The notes under the pieces were generated by a model. The model searched no databases. It was not told the DNA's origin and saw only the letters and a list, made by a program, of their open reading frames with translations. From Cokeromyces recurvatus (lineage: Eukaryota > Mucoromycota > Mucoromycetes > Mucorales > Mucoraceae), in contig NW_026251392.1 of the NCBI RefSeq assembly GCF_025118155.1, positions 248,001-312,000 on the forward strand: a stretch of DNA of 64,000 nt, written 5' to 3'. The stretch's first letter is position 1. Each line of letters opens with the position of its first letter. A program made the translations under genes and the position numbers. Below are positions 1 through 12,764 of this stretch, in pieces.

Positions 1-1106
1 GTTCAAGAGTTTGCTCCTTATGTATTCCAATTATTAGCACAATTATTAGAACAACATCAGGGACAGGATTTAACACCTGCTTATGTTGCTTTATTAAATC
101 CTCTTTTGAATCCTGCAATTTGGGAACAGGGTAATAATCCTGCTCTTGTTCGTTTATTACAAGCTTATTTGAATAAGGGCGTCAATACTATCTTGTCTAA
201 TAATCAATTAGAACCCATTCTTGGTATCTTTCAACAAAAGCTTGTCTATTCTCGTCAATATGATCATTATGGTATGCTCTTATTGGAAACTATTACATCT
301 CGTGTTCCAGTGTAAGTTTTATGTCTTTTTATTTTTTCCTTCATTTTCCTTGACTTTTATTTCTTTTCTTTTTTTTTACAGTAATGTTATGGAAAAATAT
401 CTTCCTGCCTTGCTCTCTGCTGTATTGAAAAGACTTCAAAGTAAGAAGAGAGGAGATACAATTGTATTTGATAAATTTACTCGTAACTTTACCTTATGGA
501 TGTGTCGTTTCTTCTTACTTGAAGCTTCAGGTGGACCTGATATGATCATTAAAGTGTATGAAGCCTTACAGCCTGGGTAAATAATTATATTGAATAATGT
601 ACACACATACATATTAATATTGATCAACCAATAGACTTTTCGGACAAATCATGAAATTATTTGTTCTTCCCGATTTAAGCAAATTAAGTAAGCCTATTGA
701 TCGTAGATTAGGCAGTTTTGGCGTGACATGCTTATTGACAAAGTCAGATGCCATGTTGCAATCACCTTATGTGAATCAGCTTTGGAGTGAATCCTTAATG
801 GCTTTATTAGCTTTATTGGAATTACCAGCCTCTGTGGATACAGAAGGACCTGATGAATTTTATACACTTGATATTGAGGAAGGGGGCTATCAAACCGCAT
901 TTGCCAAGTTGGCTACAAGTAGTCCAATCGTAGACGATCCTACTACTCACTTGCCTCCTTGCCCTGTCTTTTTAGTTCAACAAATCATGGCTATGCCAAC
1001 TGAAAAACGACACATTATTAAGACTTTAGTAACCCAATCTCCAGAAGCTTCTCAATGTCTACCTAAATATTTCCAAAGCGCAAATATTTCTTTGGATCAA
1101 TTGTAA
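1..1106 (+). CDS. CSE1: Exportin-2 (CSE1/CAS), C-terminal part
   Basis: The 5' part lies outside the window. Exons are 1-311, 382-576 and 635-1106, joined at canonical GTAAG/ACAG and GTAA/ATAG sites with the frame kept. The product is the end of a helical-repeat karyopherin: it opens with VQEFAPYVFQLLAQLLE and ends with the C-terminal HEAT repeats containing GVTCLLTKS. In the known family, CSE1 re-exports importin-alpha from the nucleus with RanGTP. The in-frame joins (VPV|NVMEK and QPG|LFGQIM) match how the family reads. There is no sign of decay. The alternative, another importin-beta family member, is less likely because the LAQLLE...LLNPLLNP block is typical of CSE1. Confidence 0.88.
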
Positions 1107-1314
1107 TAACTCTTTTTTTTTTAAGAAAAAAAAAATAATAATAATACACAAACAGTCTTACATAATATTAGCGAAATAAAATAATTTTCGTATGTTTATA
1201 CTACTGCTGTCTTCGTGACGTGTTTGGCTTCATTTTAAAAATATTTTTTTTTTTAAACGCGACTTTTCTGTTCCTTTTTTTATTATTATTATTATTATTT
1301 AATGCTGAAGTATC

Positions 1315-3278
1315 ATGCTTGCTAAGACACTTGAAATTAATTGGCATGATGGACAAGCCATATATTCTGTAGATTTTTCACCTGATGGTACACGTTACGC
1401 AACAGCTGGTGCAGACAATTCTGTTAGAGTAAATTATAGTATAGATTATTTAAGAAAAAAAAAAATGTTAATGTATACCCTTTATATATAAATATATATA
1501 TTTATATGTATATAGATTTGGAGCATTCAAAAACGGTCTGATAATGTATTATTAACCAACAACAATGGAGTTCATGTAGAAAAAAAAAATAAACAACTTG
1601 TTGATTCTTTACCTGTCAATATTGATTTTTTATCTGAATTAAGACGACATTCTTCACCTGTCAATGTTGTTCGATTTTCTCCTCGTGGTGATTATCTTGC
1701 CTCTGCAGGCGATGGTAAAAATTAAAATATATATACATCTATATCTATTTCTATTCATCTTTCAAATCTGTTATTTTGATGAACTAAATGTATATTTTAT
1801 TATATCCTATTCCATTTATGTATGTATATATATTTATTAGATGCATGTATTATATTATGGAAATTATCACCTTCAAAAGAGTCCAATTTTGGTAATGAAT
1901 ATAGTGATTATGAAAAGGAAACTTGGACTGTAGTCCATATGTTCTAGTAAGTTATCATTCATATTCATAGGGTCTATGTATGTATGTATGTATTCATATT
2001 TATTTCAATCTCTATAGTGGACATAATAAAGAAATTTATGATTTAGCTTGGTCACCCTGTGGTAAATATTTTATTACAGCATCTATCGATAATACAGCCA
2101 GAGTATGGGGTTTATTAGAAAGTATGTGTACTATCTCAAACAAGTAAAAATATATATATATATATATATACAAATATTAACAACTATATACACATATAGA
2201 AACTTGTATTCATGTCTTTGCAGATCATACACATTATGTTCAAGGTGTAAGTTGGGATCCTTTAGGACAATATATAGCAACACAATCAAGTGATCGTTCG
2301 ATGGCGATATATAGATATCGTAAAACACAAACAGGAAAGTTACAATTTAGCCCTTGTTCTCGTCGATTTGTTAGAATTGATAAAGGAAAGATTGCTTCAG
2401 CAAATGAGGATACCACTACAACAGGTTCATTTCGTTTATATCATGATGAAAATCTAGTATCATTCTTTAGAAGACTCTCATTTAGTCCTGATGGCGGATT
2501 ATTGATAACGCCTGCAGGTTTGAATAAGTCGATTGAAGCAAGTTTGACAGAAGAAGAAAATGAGATGGATGAAAATGGAGATGATTTGTTAAATTGTTCT
2601 TATATTTTCCCGAGAAATACAATATTAAAATACCCTGTGGGTTTTATTGGGAATTATCCAAAGCCATCCATAGCGATTCGATGGTGTCCTATGTTATTTA
2701 AGAAGAGAAGAAATATAGCATCCATGTTTGCCTTGCCTTATCGTATGCTTTATGCAACAGCTACACAAGATTCAATTTATATTTATGATACCCAACAATC
2801 TCGTCCCATTTGTGCTATTTCAGGCATGCATTTTGCTCCTATTACTGATCTTACATGGTATATATATAAAAAGTAAATGCTAGATTGTATATCTAATGAG
2901 CCACTCTTCTCTTTATATGTATATATATATAATAGGTCAAATGATGGATCCATCTTAATGTTTGCTTCAGCAGATGGTTATTGTTCTGCCGCAGTCTTTT
3001 CAGATGGAGAATTAGGAACAAAATATGAAAAATTACCAGAAACAATCATACAAGAGCATGACATTGAAATGATGGAGATTCCAACTAATAATAATGAAGA
3101 GACTCAAAAGACAATTGATGATTGGACAAAGTCTCAAAAACGAAGGACATCTATTCCATCTATGACTCATTCTACTACTACATCTACTACATTAAATATG
3201 GATAAAACGAAAAAGAGAAGAATTACACCTATTTTAATTAGTTCTCCTTCTTCTTTAACAACTACTTCAAATCATTAA
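1315..3278 (+). CDS. CAC2: Chromatin assembly factor 1 subunit B (CAC2/CHAF1B-like WD40 protein)
   Basis: Exons are 1315-1428, 1516-1714, 1841-1946, 2018-2122, 2200-2857 and 2936-3278. The start is the ATG of [21 protein letters not shown], which matches the CAF-1 p60/HIR N-terminus; an ATG at 1302 runs into a stop after seven codons. WD40 repeats follow ([71 protein letters not shown]), then a low-complexity Ser/Thr tail ending SSLTTTSNH. The family member brings histones H3-H4 to replicated DNA with CAC1 and MSI1 in the nucleus. Introns 1-3 and 5 are very AT-rich with TATATA tracts. The gene is convergent with the CAP-Gly gene, with 95 bp between stop codons. Confidence 0.9.
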
Positions 3279-3284
3279 AACAAA

Positions 3285-3285
<1 letters not shown>

Positions 3286-3320
<35 letters not shown>

Positions 3321-3360
3321 TTATAAAAGAATGTCTTTTTATTATTATTATTATTATTAT
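3286..3360. repeat. (CA)n and (ATT)n microsatellites between convergent genes
   Basis: A run of CA dinucleotides at about 3289-3316 is followed by an ATT triplet run at about 3340-3360. They lie in the short space between the CAC2 stop and the CAP-Gly stop and probably belong to the 3' UTRs. Confidence 0.9.
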
Positions 3361-3373
3361 TGAATGTATTCTA

Positions 3374-4386
3374 TCAAACCTTAATTGTATCTTGTTTCCT
3401 CACGAATATACCACAATTAGATTTTGTTTGAAAATAACGAGTATCACCTACTTTTCCATCTGTATTACCAACTAAAAAAAATTATGAGTATAGATAAGCT
3501 TTTTTATTTCTCTAGTTGTGTCATGATTACCTCTAGTATCTAATTCAATGCCTAACCAATCTTCTTGACTTGAATCAAAATGGACCTTTCCTATATATTT
3601 AACAGTCCCAATAATGGGTAGAGGTCGTTTAATCAATTTGACTTTTGAACCAATTAAAATAGATTGTTGTATGACAGGCACTGGATCTGCATAATCCTCC
3701 AACACGGTAGTCGTATGACCTTCTTCTTTATGAAGAGCACGACTCCAACGAGATAATTTTGTTTTAGAAAAGAAAGTATGAGACAAGTTAAATTCCTTGC
3801 CACTACTTGTGATGGTAGGTAAAGAAGATGACTGCGAATCAGATCTATTCTTCTTCTCTCCTTGATCATCGATCCTAGTAGTAGTAGTAGTAATGGATGG
3901 TGTTGGTGGAATGTCAAAGGTTAATCTTGTTGGACGCCTTTGAAGAAGAAGCTGTTTTTCTTCTTGAATATCCATACGAGCTTGAGTTTCTAAAGCTAAT
4001 AATAAATCCATATCACAAGCAGTAATATCCTTTAATTTGGCTGTCAATAGATCATTTGTTGTTGTTGTTGTTGATGATACGCTCTCATTAGGTTGTTCAA
4101 CTACGGGTGTTAGTAATAAACTTGATGGAACAGTAGTGGTAGTGGTAGAAGAAGAAGAATTAAGTAAAATTCCAGTTGTTGGTCTTTTAGTGGTCATGGA
4201 TGATATATGAGTAGGTTTTTTAACTGTTGTAGTAGTAGTCGTGGTTGTCGGTGATGACTTTGAAGATTTTATATCATTCGTAAATACATTCTCCTCTTCA
4301 ATATCTCCTGTTGATTGTGTCTTTCTTAATGAAAGTGAACTTGATGAAAGCTTCTTTTTAGCATTCTTTAAATTAAATAATGGCAT
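3374..4386 (-). CDS. CAP-Gly domain protein
   Basis: Two exons, 3531-4386 and 3374-3471, give 317 aa. The second exon is short and carries the second half of the CAP-Gly domain. The first exon ends in HFDSSQEDWLGIELDTR and the second reads VGNTDGKVGDTRYFQTKSN then CGIFVRKQ, so the GKNDG-like glycine signature is present as GNTDGKVG. CAP-Gly domains bind the EEY/F tails of tubulin, CLIP and EB proteins. The first 240 residues are low-complexity Thr/Ser-rich sequence encoded by ACC/ACT repeats. The domain sits at the very C-terminus, as in some dynactin- or tubulin-cofactor-related proteins, but I cannot assign an ortholog. Confidence 0.87.
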
Positions 4387-4627
4387 TCTATTCGTTGGAA
4401 TAAAACAGAGAGAAACAATATATAGATATATAAAAAGGGAAAAAAAAGGAAGGAAATAATATATGTAAGAAGAAGAAAAAAAAGGAAAAAAAAATTCTCA
4501 CAAAGCATATAAGCAAGCATTCATTTTAAGCATGTGGCATAAAATAAAATAAAATAAATAAATAGATAAATAAATAAATAAATAAAGGACGTTCATTGTT
4601 TGCAATATAAATAACGCATATATTATT

Positions 4628-5100
4628 TTATTTAACTTTAACATTAGCAGGTTGTGCTGTTGAAGGTTGTGCTGCTTCTCTTCTTGCTGCATCTTGAAGA
4701 AGTGCTGTATCAACTGCTTGAGCTGGAAGTTGAACATAACGAACGACTGAGCCACGAATAAAACAATTCTTTACAGTAGCCTTTTTAAATAAATAAATAA
4801 ATTAATTCATCTGAAGAAAAAAAAAAAAAAAAAAAAAAAAGTAAAATTCCCATGTTATACATGTATAATTTACCATGTGAGGATATCTTTCTTCATCAAT
4901 TACGTGAATATCATCTAATTTAATATTTAAGAACTGATCTACTGATTTTAAAACACCTGTGATTGCAAGATCATTTTTTAATTCAACCGTAACTTTTTGA
5001 TCAACTAAAGTTTTAAAGAAAGAATAAAATAACTAGAAAAAGAAAAAAGTGTTATTGTTTGTTGTTGTTTATGGTTTAATCTTGGTTATATAATTACCAT
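4628..5100 (-). CDS. LSM2: U6 snRNA-associated Sm-like protein LSm2
   Basis: Exons are 5098-5100 (the ATG alone), 4874-5032 and 4628-4780, giving 104 aa. The product begins MLFYSFFKTLVDQKVTVEL and contains NIKLDDIHVIDEERYPHM and NCFIRGSVVRYVQLPA, the Sm1 and Sm2 motifs of LSm2. In the family it joins LSm1-7 (mRNA decay) and LSm2-8 (U6 snRNP). The start codon is followed directly by the donor GTAATTAT, so the first coding exon contributes only three bases plus 5' UTR. The C-terminal extension is Gln/Ala-rich. A poly(A) run of 22 bases lies in the second intron. Confidence 0.95.
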
Positions 5101-6607
5101 TATGTATTTATAATTGAGATGTTTATGATATTTTAACGCGGGTTATTTTATTTTTTTTTTTTATTTATTTTGCTGGATAAAAATGTTACAAGTCACTTAT
5201 TCTAGAAATTAAAATTCCGTCGTATCGTAATGACCATTCATCCTTATCATACATAATAGAACATTGCACTGTGACAAGAGAGTTCATTTTACGTAGCATT
5301 TCTTTCTTCGTTCTATGATTTATTAAAAATAGCAATAATTTCGCGCAAATGAAAAAAAAAGTAGTATATAAAATGATACATTTTTGACAGCATATTTTTA
5401 TTCATGTATAATAAATGATCTAGTTGATAAATAAATGCAAAATGAAAGGAAGAGGATAAGGATATTCAAATAAAGAACATTCATTGTTGCTTTGTTTTAT
5501 TTATTTGAAGCTCATATTAAACTGAATTAGTGAATATGCTTCTCGTAGCCTAATAAAAATGAAATTATAGTATTCGGGGAAACAACTTGTTAATCAAGTC
5601 CTGTTAACCAACTTTTTATTATCATTCTTTATGATAAGTGATTAGTCTGAGGCTATTGTAAAGTACCAGCAAGTCTACAAGATTTATAACAAATGCTATC
5701 TGCAATTTTTTTAAAATAGAGAGCATAGAGATATTCAATTAACTTTATTCTCTATTGCTGTTATTTGTAATCTAAGATGCACGAATCAAAATTATATAAA
5801 AAATACAAACTACCACTTATGGAATCAAACTCTTGCTGCTTGTGCTATCATTCATTCAATTTATTCCCAGGAAGATATTTCTGTAAGATTTTGACATTCT
5901 TTAGGATCTCAATAACCTGTAGCACACATAGACAAGTATTAGAATAACGGCCGATCAAAATAAGAACACTATCGCTGGTCTCCCTTTGAGATAAAATTAT
6001 GTACTATTTTGTGTCAATTCTTTAAGAGTCATATATACGTTTATTCTTTTATTATAATTCACTTTAATATTTTAAGTATCCTTGAATACTACAGACTTTA
6101 CATTTATATATTTTATGTTTGCTTTTTTTTCTTTTTTTTTCTTTTCTTTTTTTTTGGTTTTATTAGGTTAAATCCCAGGAAACCCATACCCATACCCACA
6201 CGACACACGACGGTGCTTATGTATTATTATTTGCGTTACTTAGTAATGCGTCTTTTATTATTATTTAAATAACGACAAACTAGATATGATAACAATAGGA
6301 GTCATAAAAAAAAAAAAAAGTACAATATTATTGCATATAGGAAATACATTAACTGCAGAATTATCGATCTTTAATATATTAAATTACTGTAGTTTACCTT
6401 TCTTTCCCCCCTCCCTTCCCTTGAATAATATTGTACAACCATTTCATCTCTTTAATATGTAAATGCAAGTCTTTTTTTTTTAATCAACAAAGTTTTTTTT
6501 TTTTTTTTTTTTTTTGTACACTATAATAATTCAGGTCACCTAAAGGATAAAAAAAAACTATCTTTTATTTTCCCTTTTTCCTTCTTCTCTTTCATATATA
6601 CACCATT
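5101..6607. other. Intergenic, no gene seen
   Basis: About 1.5 kb of AT-rich DNA between the divergent LSM2 and HSF-type genes. It holds poly(A)/poly(T) tracts (for example around 6487-6515) and pyrimidine-rich DNA just before the downstream gene, as expected of a promoter. I found no sustained reading frame, tRNA or repeat copy here. Confidence 0.6.
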
Positions 6608-8808
6608 ATGGATTATTCTTTGCATGCCACTACGACTACTACAACTACGACGACTACTACTTCTTATTTAGATAGTGATCAAAATCAAAGTCAGATCAAT
6701 ACCAATGATAATATTTTACAGCAACAAAATAATAATAGATCTTATGCAATATTTAATAACACGAATCCATCTACTTCAATTCTTTTTGATAACGCAAGTT
6801 CTCCTCCTCTAGAGACTTCACATTTGATTATGAATACACGACCCATTACGGAAATACAAGAGTCTTGGAATCCGCATCGACTTCATCATTCCGATGACTT
6901 GTATAATAGTTCTCCTATTCCAGCTTTGCCTCATACGGAACGTGGCATTGCTGGTTTTGTGTCAAAACTTTATCAGTAAAGTATATAATTATTTTATTCA
7001 AAAAAAGGGGGGGTTTAGAGAGGGAAGGAAGGAAGGAAGGAGAGAAGAAAGGGAGGGGGACAGAGTGAAAAAGAAAAAAGTGTGTGTGTGTGTATGAGGT
7101 TTTAAAATGTATTTGTCTTCCATTCCCCTCCCCCTCTTTTACTATTTCTCCTTTTTTTTTGTTTATTTAACTGTTATATTATGGTCTCCTCTTTTCCTTT
7201 CTTCTCCTCCCCCTTATTTTTTGCCTCTCCCCCCCTTTTTTTTTTTATAAGACTGTACAACTGATAAATTTTGTTAATAGATGTCTCCAGTCAAATGATA
7301 ATAATCAACAATATGCAAGATGGTGTAAACATGATGGAAAAGATATGTTTATTATCGATCGTATACCAGGTAAATATATAAAGAGAGAAAGAAAGAGAGA
7401 GAGAGTGAGAAAGACCAATTTTTTTATGCATGTAAACACATATTACATATCTTAATTTATTTATGTAGAATTTACTGAGGTGGTCTTACCACGTCTTTTT
7501 AAACATTGTAAATTCCCTTCATTTGTACGCCAATTAAACGTGAGTATATTACAAAAAAAAAAAAAAAAGAGGAAACACAAATAATGAATCCTTTTTTTTT
7601 TTATGTAGATTTATGGATTTCAAAGAGATACAGATGCAAGGAAATCTAAAGATACAAAAGATAAAGATTCTTGTAGATGGTATCATCCTTGTTTTAGACC
7701 AGGTCGAAGAGATCTGTTTCATTTGATTCGTAGAAAGGCTACTCGATATTCTAGAAAGAAAAAAGCAAAGATATGTATTGCAGAAGAAGAAGAAGAAGAA
7801 GATCCTGAAACTATTTTAAATGTTGGCTCTGGTGAAGAATCAGAAGTGGAAGAGCATCATGAAGAGGAGGATAGAATTCGTAAGAAATCTTCAAGTGCAA
7901 TTCAACTTTGTGAAGGTAATGATAAAATGACGATGCGTCGCTCATCATCAGCATCCTCTTTAACACAACAGTCAGTTCAACTATTGGATTACAATCAACA
8001 TACTTCTCCAAATCATAATTTAATCTCTCTAACAGATATCATGCCACCTTCTTCCCCTTCTTTAACTTATGTAACAAATCAAGTAGATAAAGTAGATGAT
8101 CATCTTATCATGAGTACAAATAATCATTTAGTCTCTCCTCTTTTACAAGATCAAGGTCAACTTCGCTTGCAACTCTTTCATATGAAGCAACATTTTGAAA
8201 GAATGCAAAATTATTTTGAAAAGCAAATGACTTGTGCTCAGATTCAAATTGAAAAGCAACAAATACGTATTCAACAATTAGAAGGCGCTCTTCATTATAC
8301 AACACTAGCAAAGCATTCTTCTGTGAAACAAAGTACAACAACGAATTATACTAATAATAATAATATGTATTCATATTCATTCATAGCCGAGAATCATCCA
8401 ACTCATCTTTATGAATTGCATTCACAAATGAATCAAATGACTCCATCAGGAATAGACGAAAATCTCCATCAACATCATCACTTTCACTTTCAACCTAAAG
8501 AGGAGGATAACAGTCAAAGGATACGTAGTACAATCTCCTCTTTACCCCCTCATCTTTGGTCAAATACTCCTCATGACTATTTTCCTCATCAACATAGCGT
8601 AACTAATCATGATAGATTAGTCACTGCTGGCAGTAATGATGATAATAGTAAGAAGAATACTACTAGTCCTACAAAAGAAGATGAATTAAACCCTGTATTA
8701 TTATCTTCATCTACTTCAACTACTTCTACAAGTACTGTACCTATAAATGCACCTAATACTAACATTTATTCATCATCTAATCATATAAATTTCAACTCTT
8801 TTATGTAA
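6608..8808 (+). CDS. HSF-type DNA-binding transcription factor
   Basis: Exons are 6608-6975, 7281-7369, 7469-7539 and 7609-8808 (575 aa). After a low-complexity N-terminus with a poly-Thr run, an HSF domain spans about residues 112-200. It contains GIAGFVSKLYQCLQ, RWCKHDGKDMFIIDR, PSFVRQLNIYGFQR and FRPGRRDLFHLIRRK. The FxRQLNxYGF recognition-helix motif is intact. A leucine/glutamine coiled coil lies at about 360-403 (LQLFHMKQHFERMQNYF), the expected oligomerisation region. The rest is His/Asn/Ser-rich, with poly-Glu after the domain. The family binds nGAAn-type elements. Whether this is the true heat-shock factor or an SFL1/MGA1-like or Skn7-like regulator cannot be settled by eye. The first intron (305 nt) is unusually long and purine/pyrimidine-biased. 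Confidence 0.9.
7010..7250. repeat. G/A-rich then C/T-rich low-complexity tract within an intron
   Basis: Within intron 1 of the HSF-type gene a purine run (GGAAGGAAGG, about 7018-7080) and TG dinucleotides are followed by C/T-rich DNA (about 7115-7250). A purine tract and a pyrimidine tract on one strand could pair within the pre-mRNA; this is inference. Confidence 0.7.
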
Positions 8809-9491
8809 AACCTTTCTCCTCTCCCCCCCCTTTTTTTTTAAAAAAAACCAAAAAAAAAATTACATTATGTATGTAGCTAATATAAGATGCAATTATATAT
8901 GTTAAAATATGTATATATTTATATGAATTATTATAAAAAGAATGATATTGATACCTGTCAAGATGATTGTAAACAGGTTCCACACACAAATGTAAACCTT
9001 CTTTATTAAAGAAATATGTATGCTGGCAATAGCAGCAGCATGTCGTTTTCCTCCCCTCCCCTCCCCCTTACAGGTAACTCCGATAAAAGCAAACAAACAA
9101 ACAAATAGGCTATTATTATTAGGGTTAAGAGATTTTTTTTTTTATAAATGATAAAGAAGTCAACAAGCATAAACCTGTTTAAAAGTCAACATTTAGACTA
9201 TTAATAGTATACTAGAGTGTATTTATTGAATGACAAATATATGAAAAGATATAGATAAATATGTGTGTGTAGCTTATTTATTTTTTTTTTTGTTACTGCG
9301 ATGATGCTTATTTGATTCGGGACCCCCTTTTCCATGGTTGAAAGGAATTAAAGCTATTGGCTAACCGTGTGCCTTGTACAAGATATAATATTTGATGTTC
9401 ATGATATCAAGTTTGATTTTTCTTTTCTTTTCTTTTCTTATTTTTTTTTCATCTCATTTATAAAGATTAACTTTTTTTTTTTTGAATTGAA
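8809..9491. other. Intergenic, no gene seen
   Basis: Poly(T)/poly(C) tracts and AT-rich DNA. A TTAGGGTTAAG stretch at about 9119-9129 resembles telomere repeat or a telo-box, but is too short to interpret. Just upstream of the thiolase ATG there are long T/C tracts, a common promoter look in this window. Confidence 0.6.
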
Positions 9492-10994
<1,503 letters not shown>

Positions 10995-11493
10995 ATTACG
11001 TAATATAATAAAAAATTGGGGGGGGTGATTGAATTAGAGTATATCAAATGGCTTTTATTTATTATTTGAAATATATCATATAAATGCAAAAGTATACAAG
11101 TTTGTTATTAAAATAAATATTTATTTCTTGTATATTACTTTTCTTCCCCTCCCCCACACTAATGTATCATCAACGTGGACGTACATTTATTTTACTTACA
11201 TATAATTAAATATATCGTATTTGAAGCCTACATTTTAATTCTTCTGTACTTCACTTTGATAGAATAGGGAACATTAAAATTTATAGCTATAACTTTAAAA
11301 TAATTATAAATCAATCAAATTTGGGATCATCAGTAGATAAGAAGAGATCTGATAAATGATTATAGCTACTGTTTAGAAAAAAAAAAAATCTTACTACTTT
11401 TATTTTATTTTTTTAAAAAGAAAAGAAAAAAAAAATTTATCCATATTTGTATACATATTTTTTTTTTCCACTCATCTACGTTTGCTTATTATC
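10995..11493. other. Intergenic, promoter of tRNase Z gene
   Basis: AT-rich with a poly(G) stretch after the thiolase stop and poly(A)/poly(T) tracts before the next ATG. No other feature seen. Confidence 0.6.
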
Positions 11494-12684
11494 ATGGTTG
11501 CTCCAATGGATATCACGTTTTTAGGGACTGGAAGTGCTCAACCGAGTGCTACGAGGAACCATCAAGCTATTGCTTTAAGACTTAATGGGGAGATTTGGTT
11601 ATTTGATTGTGGAGAGGCAACACAACATCAGTTTCAAAAGTCTAAATTAAAGATGAGTAAGATTACACGCATCTTCATTACACATATGCATGGCGATCAT
11701 TGCTTTGGGTTAGCGCCCCTTCTTTGTAGCATGACTGATAATCTTAATCCTGCTAACGCATGTGATTCAAAAGACGAACTTGAAGAGGGCTCCCCCATCA
11801 TTGATATTTATGGACCATCACCATTACGATCTTGGCTTAGAACAACACTTTTATCTACTTATTCTAATCTTGGACGATCTTATCGTGTTCATGAATTGTT
11901 ACATTCGACTGATCCCGTTGATCTGAACGAGAATCGACACCCTAACGAACTCCCCGGTGAAAACGTCAGGATGGAAGCTGATCATCTCTTTCGACTTCCA
12001 CTCTATCTATCTGAAGAAAAGGGATATCAAGTCCAGGCTGCACCCATTCAACACTCTATCCCTTCCTTAGGTTACGTGATTCGTGAACCTGATTGGCCGG
12101 GTAAAGTAAGTGGCTTGATCCCCCTTATCAAGAAAAATTGGACAGAGCTAAGGGCCTCAGGGATAGCAAACCCAATGAGCCTGTTGGGTCACATTCAACG
12201 TACAAATCAACCTTACCATCTACCTGATGGTTCACAACTTGTCCCACCTCCACTTCGTCCCGGTCGTCAGATCGTCATCTTGGGCGATACAAACGATCCA
12301 TCTCAACTCTTGCCTGCTATCCGACAAGACCCTGCTCCTACTTTATTAGTGCACGAAGCCACGAATGCACTCACTAGCCTTGATACCACCACCACCTCTT
12401 CCTCTCATCTCAACCAGAGTCTCACGTTTGAGGACGTTGAATCAAAAGCCAAGAGTCATGGTCATTCTACTCCTCAAATGGCCGCTCTCTTCGCTAAAAG
12501 GATAAATTGTAAAAAATTAATTTTAACCCATTTCAGTGCTCGTTATCGGGGTGATAACGATCCAGAGGCCTTAAAAGTGATGGAAGAAATTCGTGCGTTA
12601 GCTGTTAATACATGGGGGGATCAAAGAGATAAAGATGTGTTCTGTGCTCAAGATCTTTGGACATATGATATAAAATTAGAATAA
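11494..12684 (+). CDS. tRNase Z, short form (ELAC1-like)
   Basis: A single uninterrupted frame of 396 aa starting at MVAPMDITFLGTGSAQ. The frame is open four codons further upstream but without an ATG. The zinc-hydrolase motif HMHGDH is at residues 64-69 within ITHMHGDHCFGLAPLL, followed by GDTNDPS, the HEATNAL block and the late HFSARY. This is the standard metallo-beta-lactamase set of tRNase Z, which cuts the 3' trailer from pre-tRNA. The length matches the short (ELAC1/bacterial-size) form rather than the roughly 800-aa long form. It is the only long intronless housekeeping gene on this side of the window and has more C-ending codons, so a retro-copy or older transfer is possible but unproven. 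The stop is 80 bp from the convergent CHERP-like stop. Confidence 0.93.
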   Translation: MVAPMDITFLGTGSAQPSATRNHQAIALRLNGEIWLFDCGEATQHQFQKSKLKMSKITRIFITHMHGDHCFGLAPLLCSMTDNLNPANACDSKDELEEGSPIIDIYGPSPLRSWLRTTLLSTYSNLGRSYRVHELLHSTDPVDLNENRHPNELPGENVRMEADHLFRLPLYLSEEKGYQVQAAPIQHSIPSLGYVIREPDWPGKVSGLIPLIKKNWTELRASGIANPMSLLGHIQRTNQPYHLPDGSQLVPPPLRPGRQIVILGDTNDPSQLLPAIRQDPAPTLLVHEATNALTSLDTTTTSSSHLNQSLTFEDVESKAKSHGHSTPQMAALFAKRINCKKLILTHFSARYRGDNDPEALKVMEEIRALAVNTWGDQRDKDVFCAQDLWTYDIKLE

Positions 12685-12764
12685 CACACATGGTGTGGTG
12701 ATGGTTTTGTGGATTATATTTTATTTGTATTGTATTGTATTATATTATATATTTAATAAGAATT

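Noticed and set aside
9119..9129. TTAGGGTTAAG as telomerase RNA template or telo-box
   Set aside because: A single 11-base match in AT-rich DNA with no supporting structure; chance is likely.
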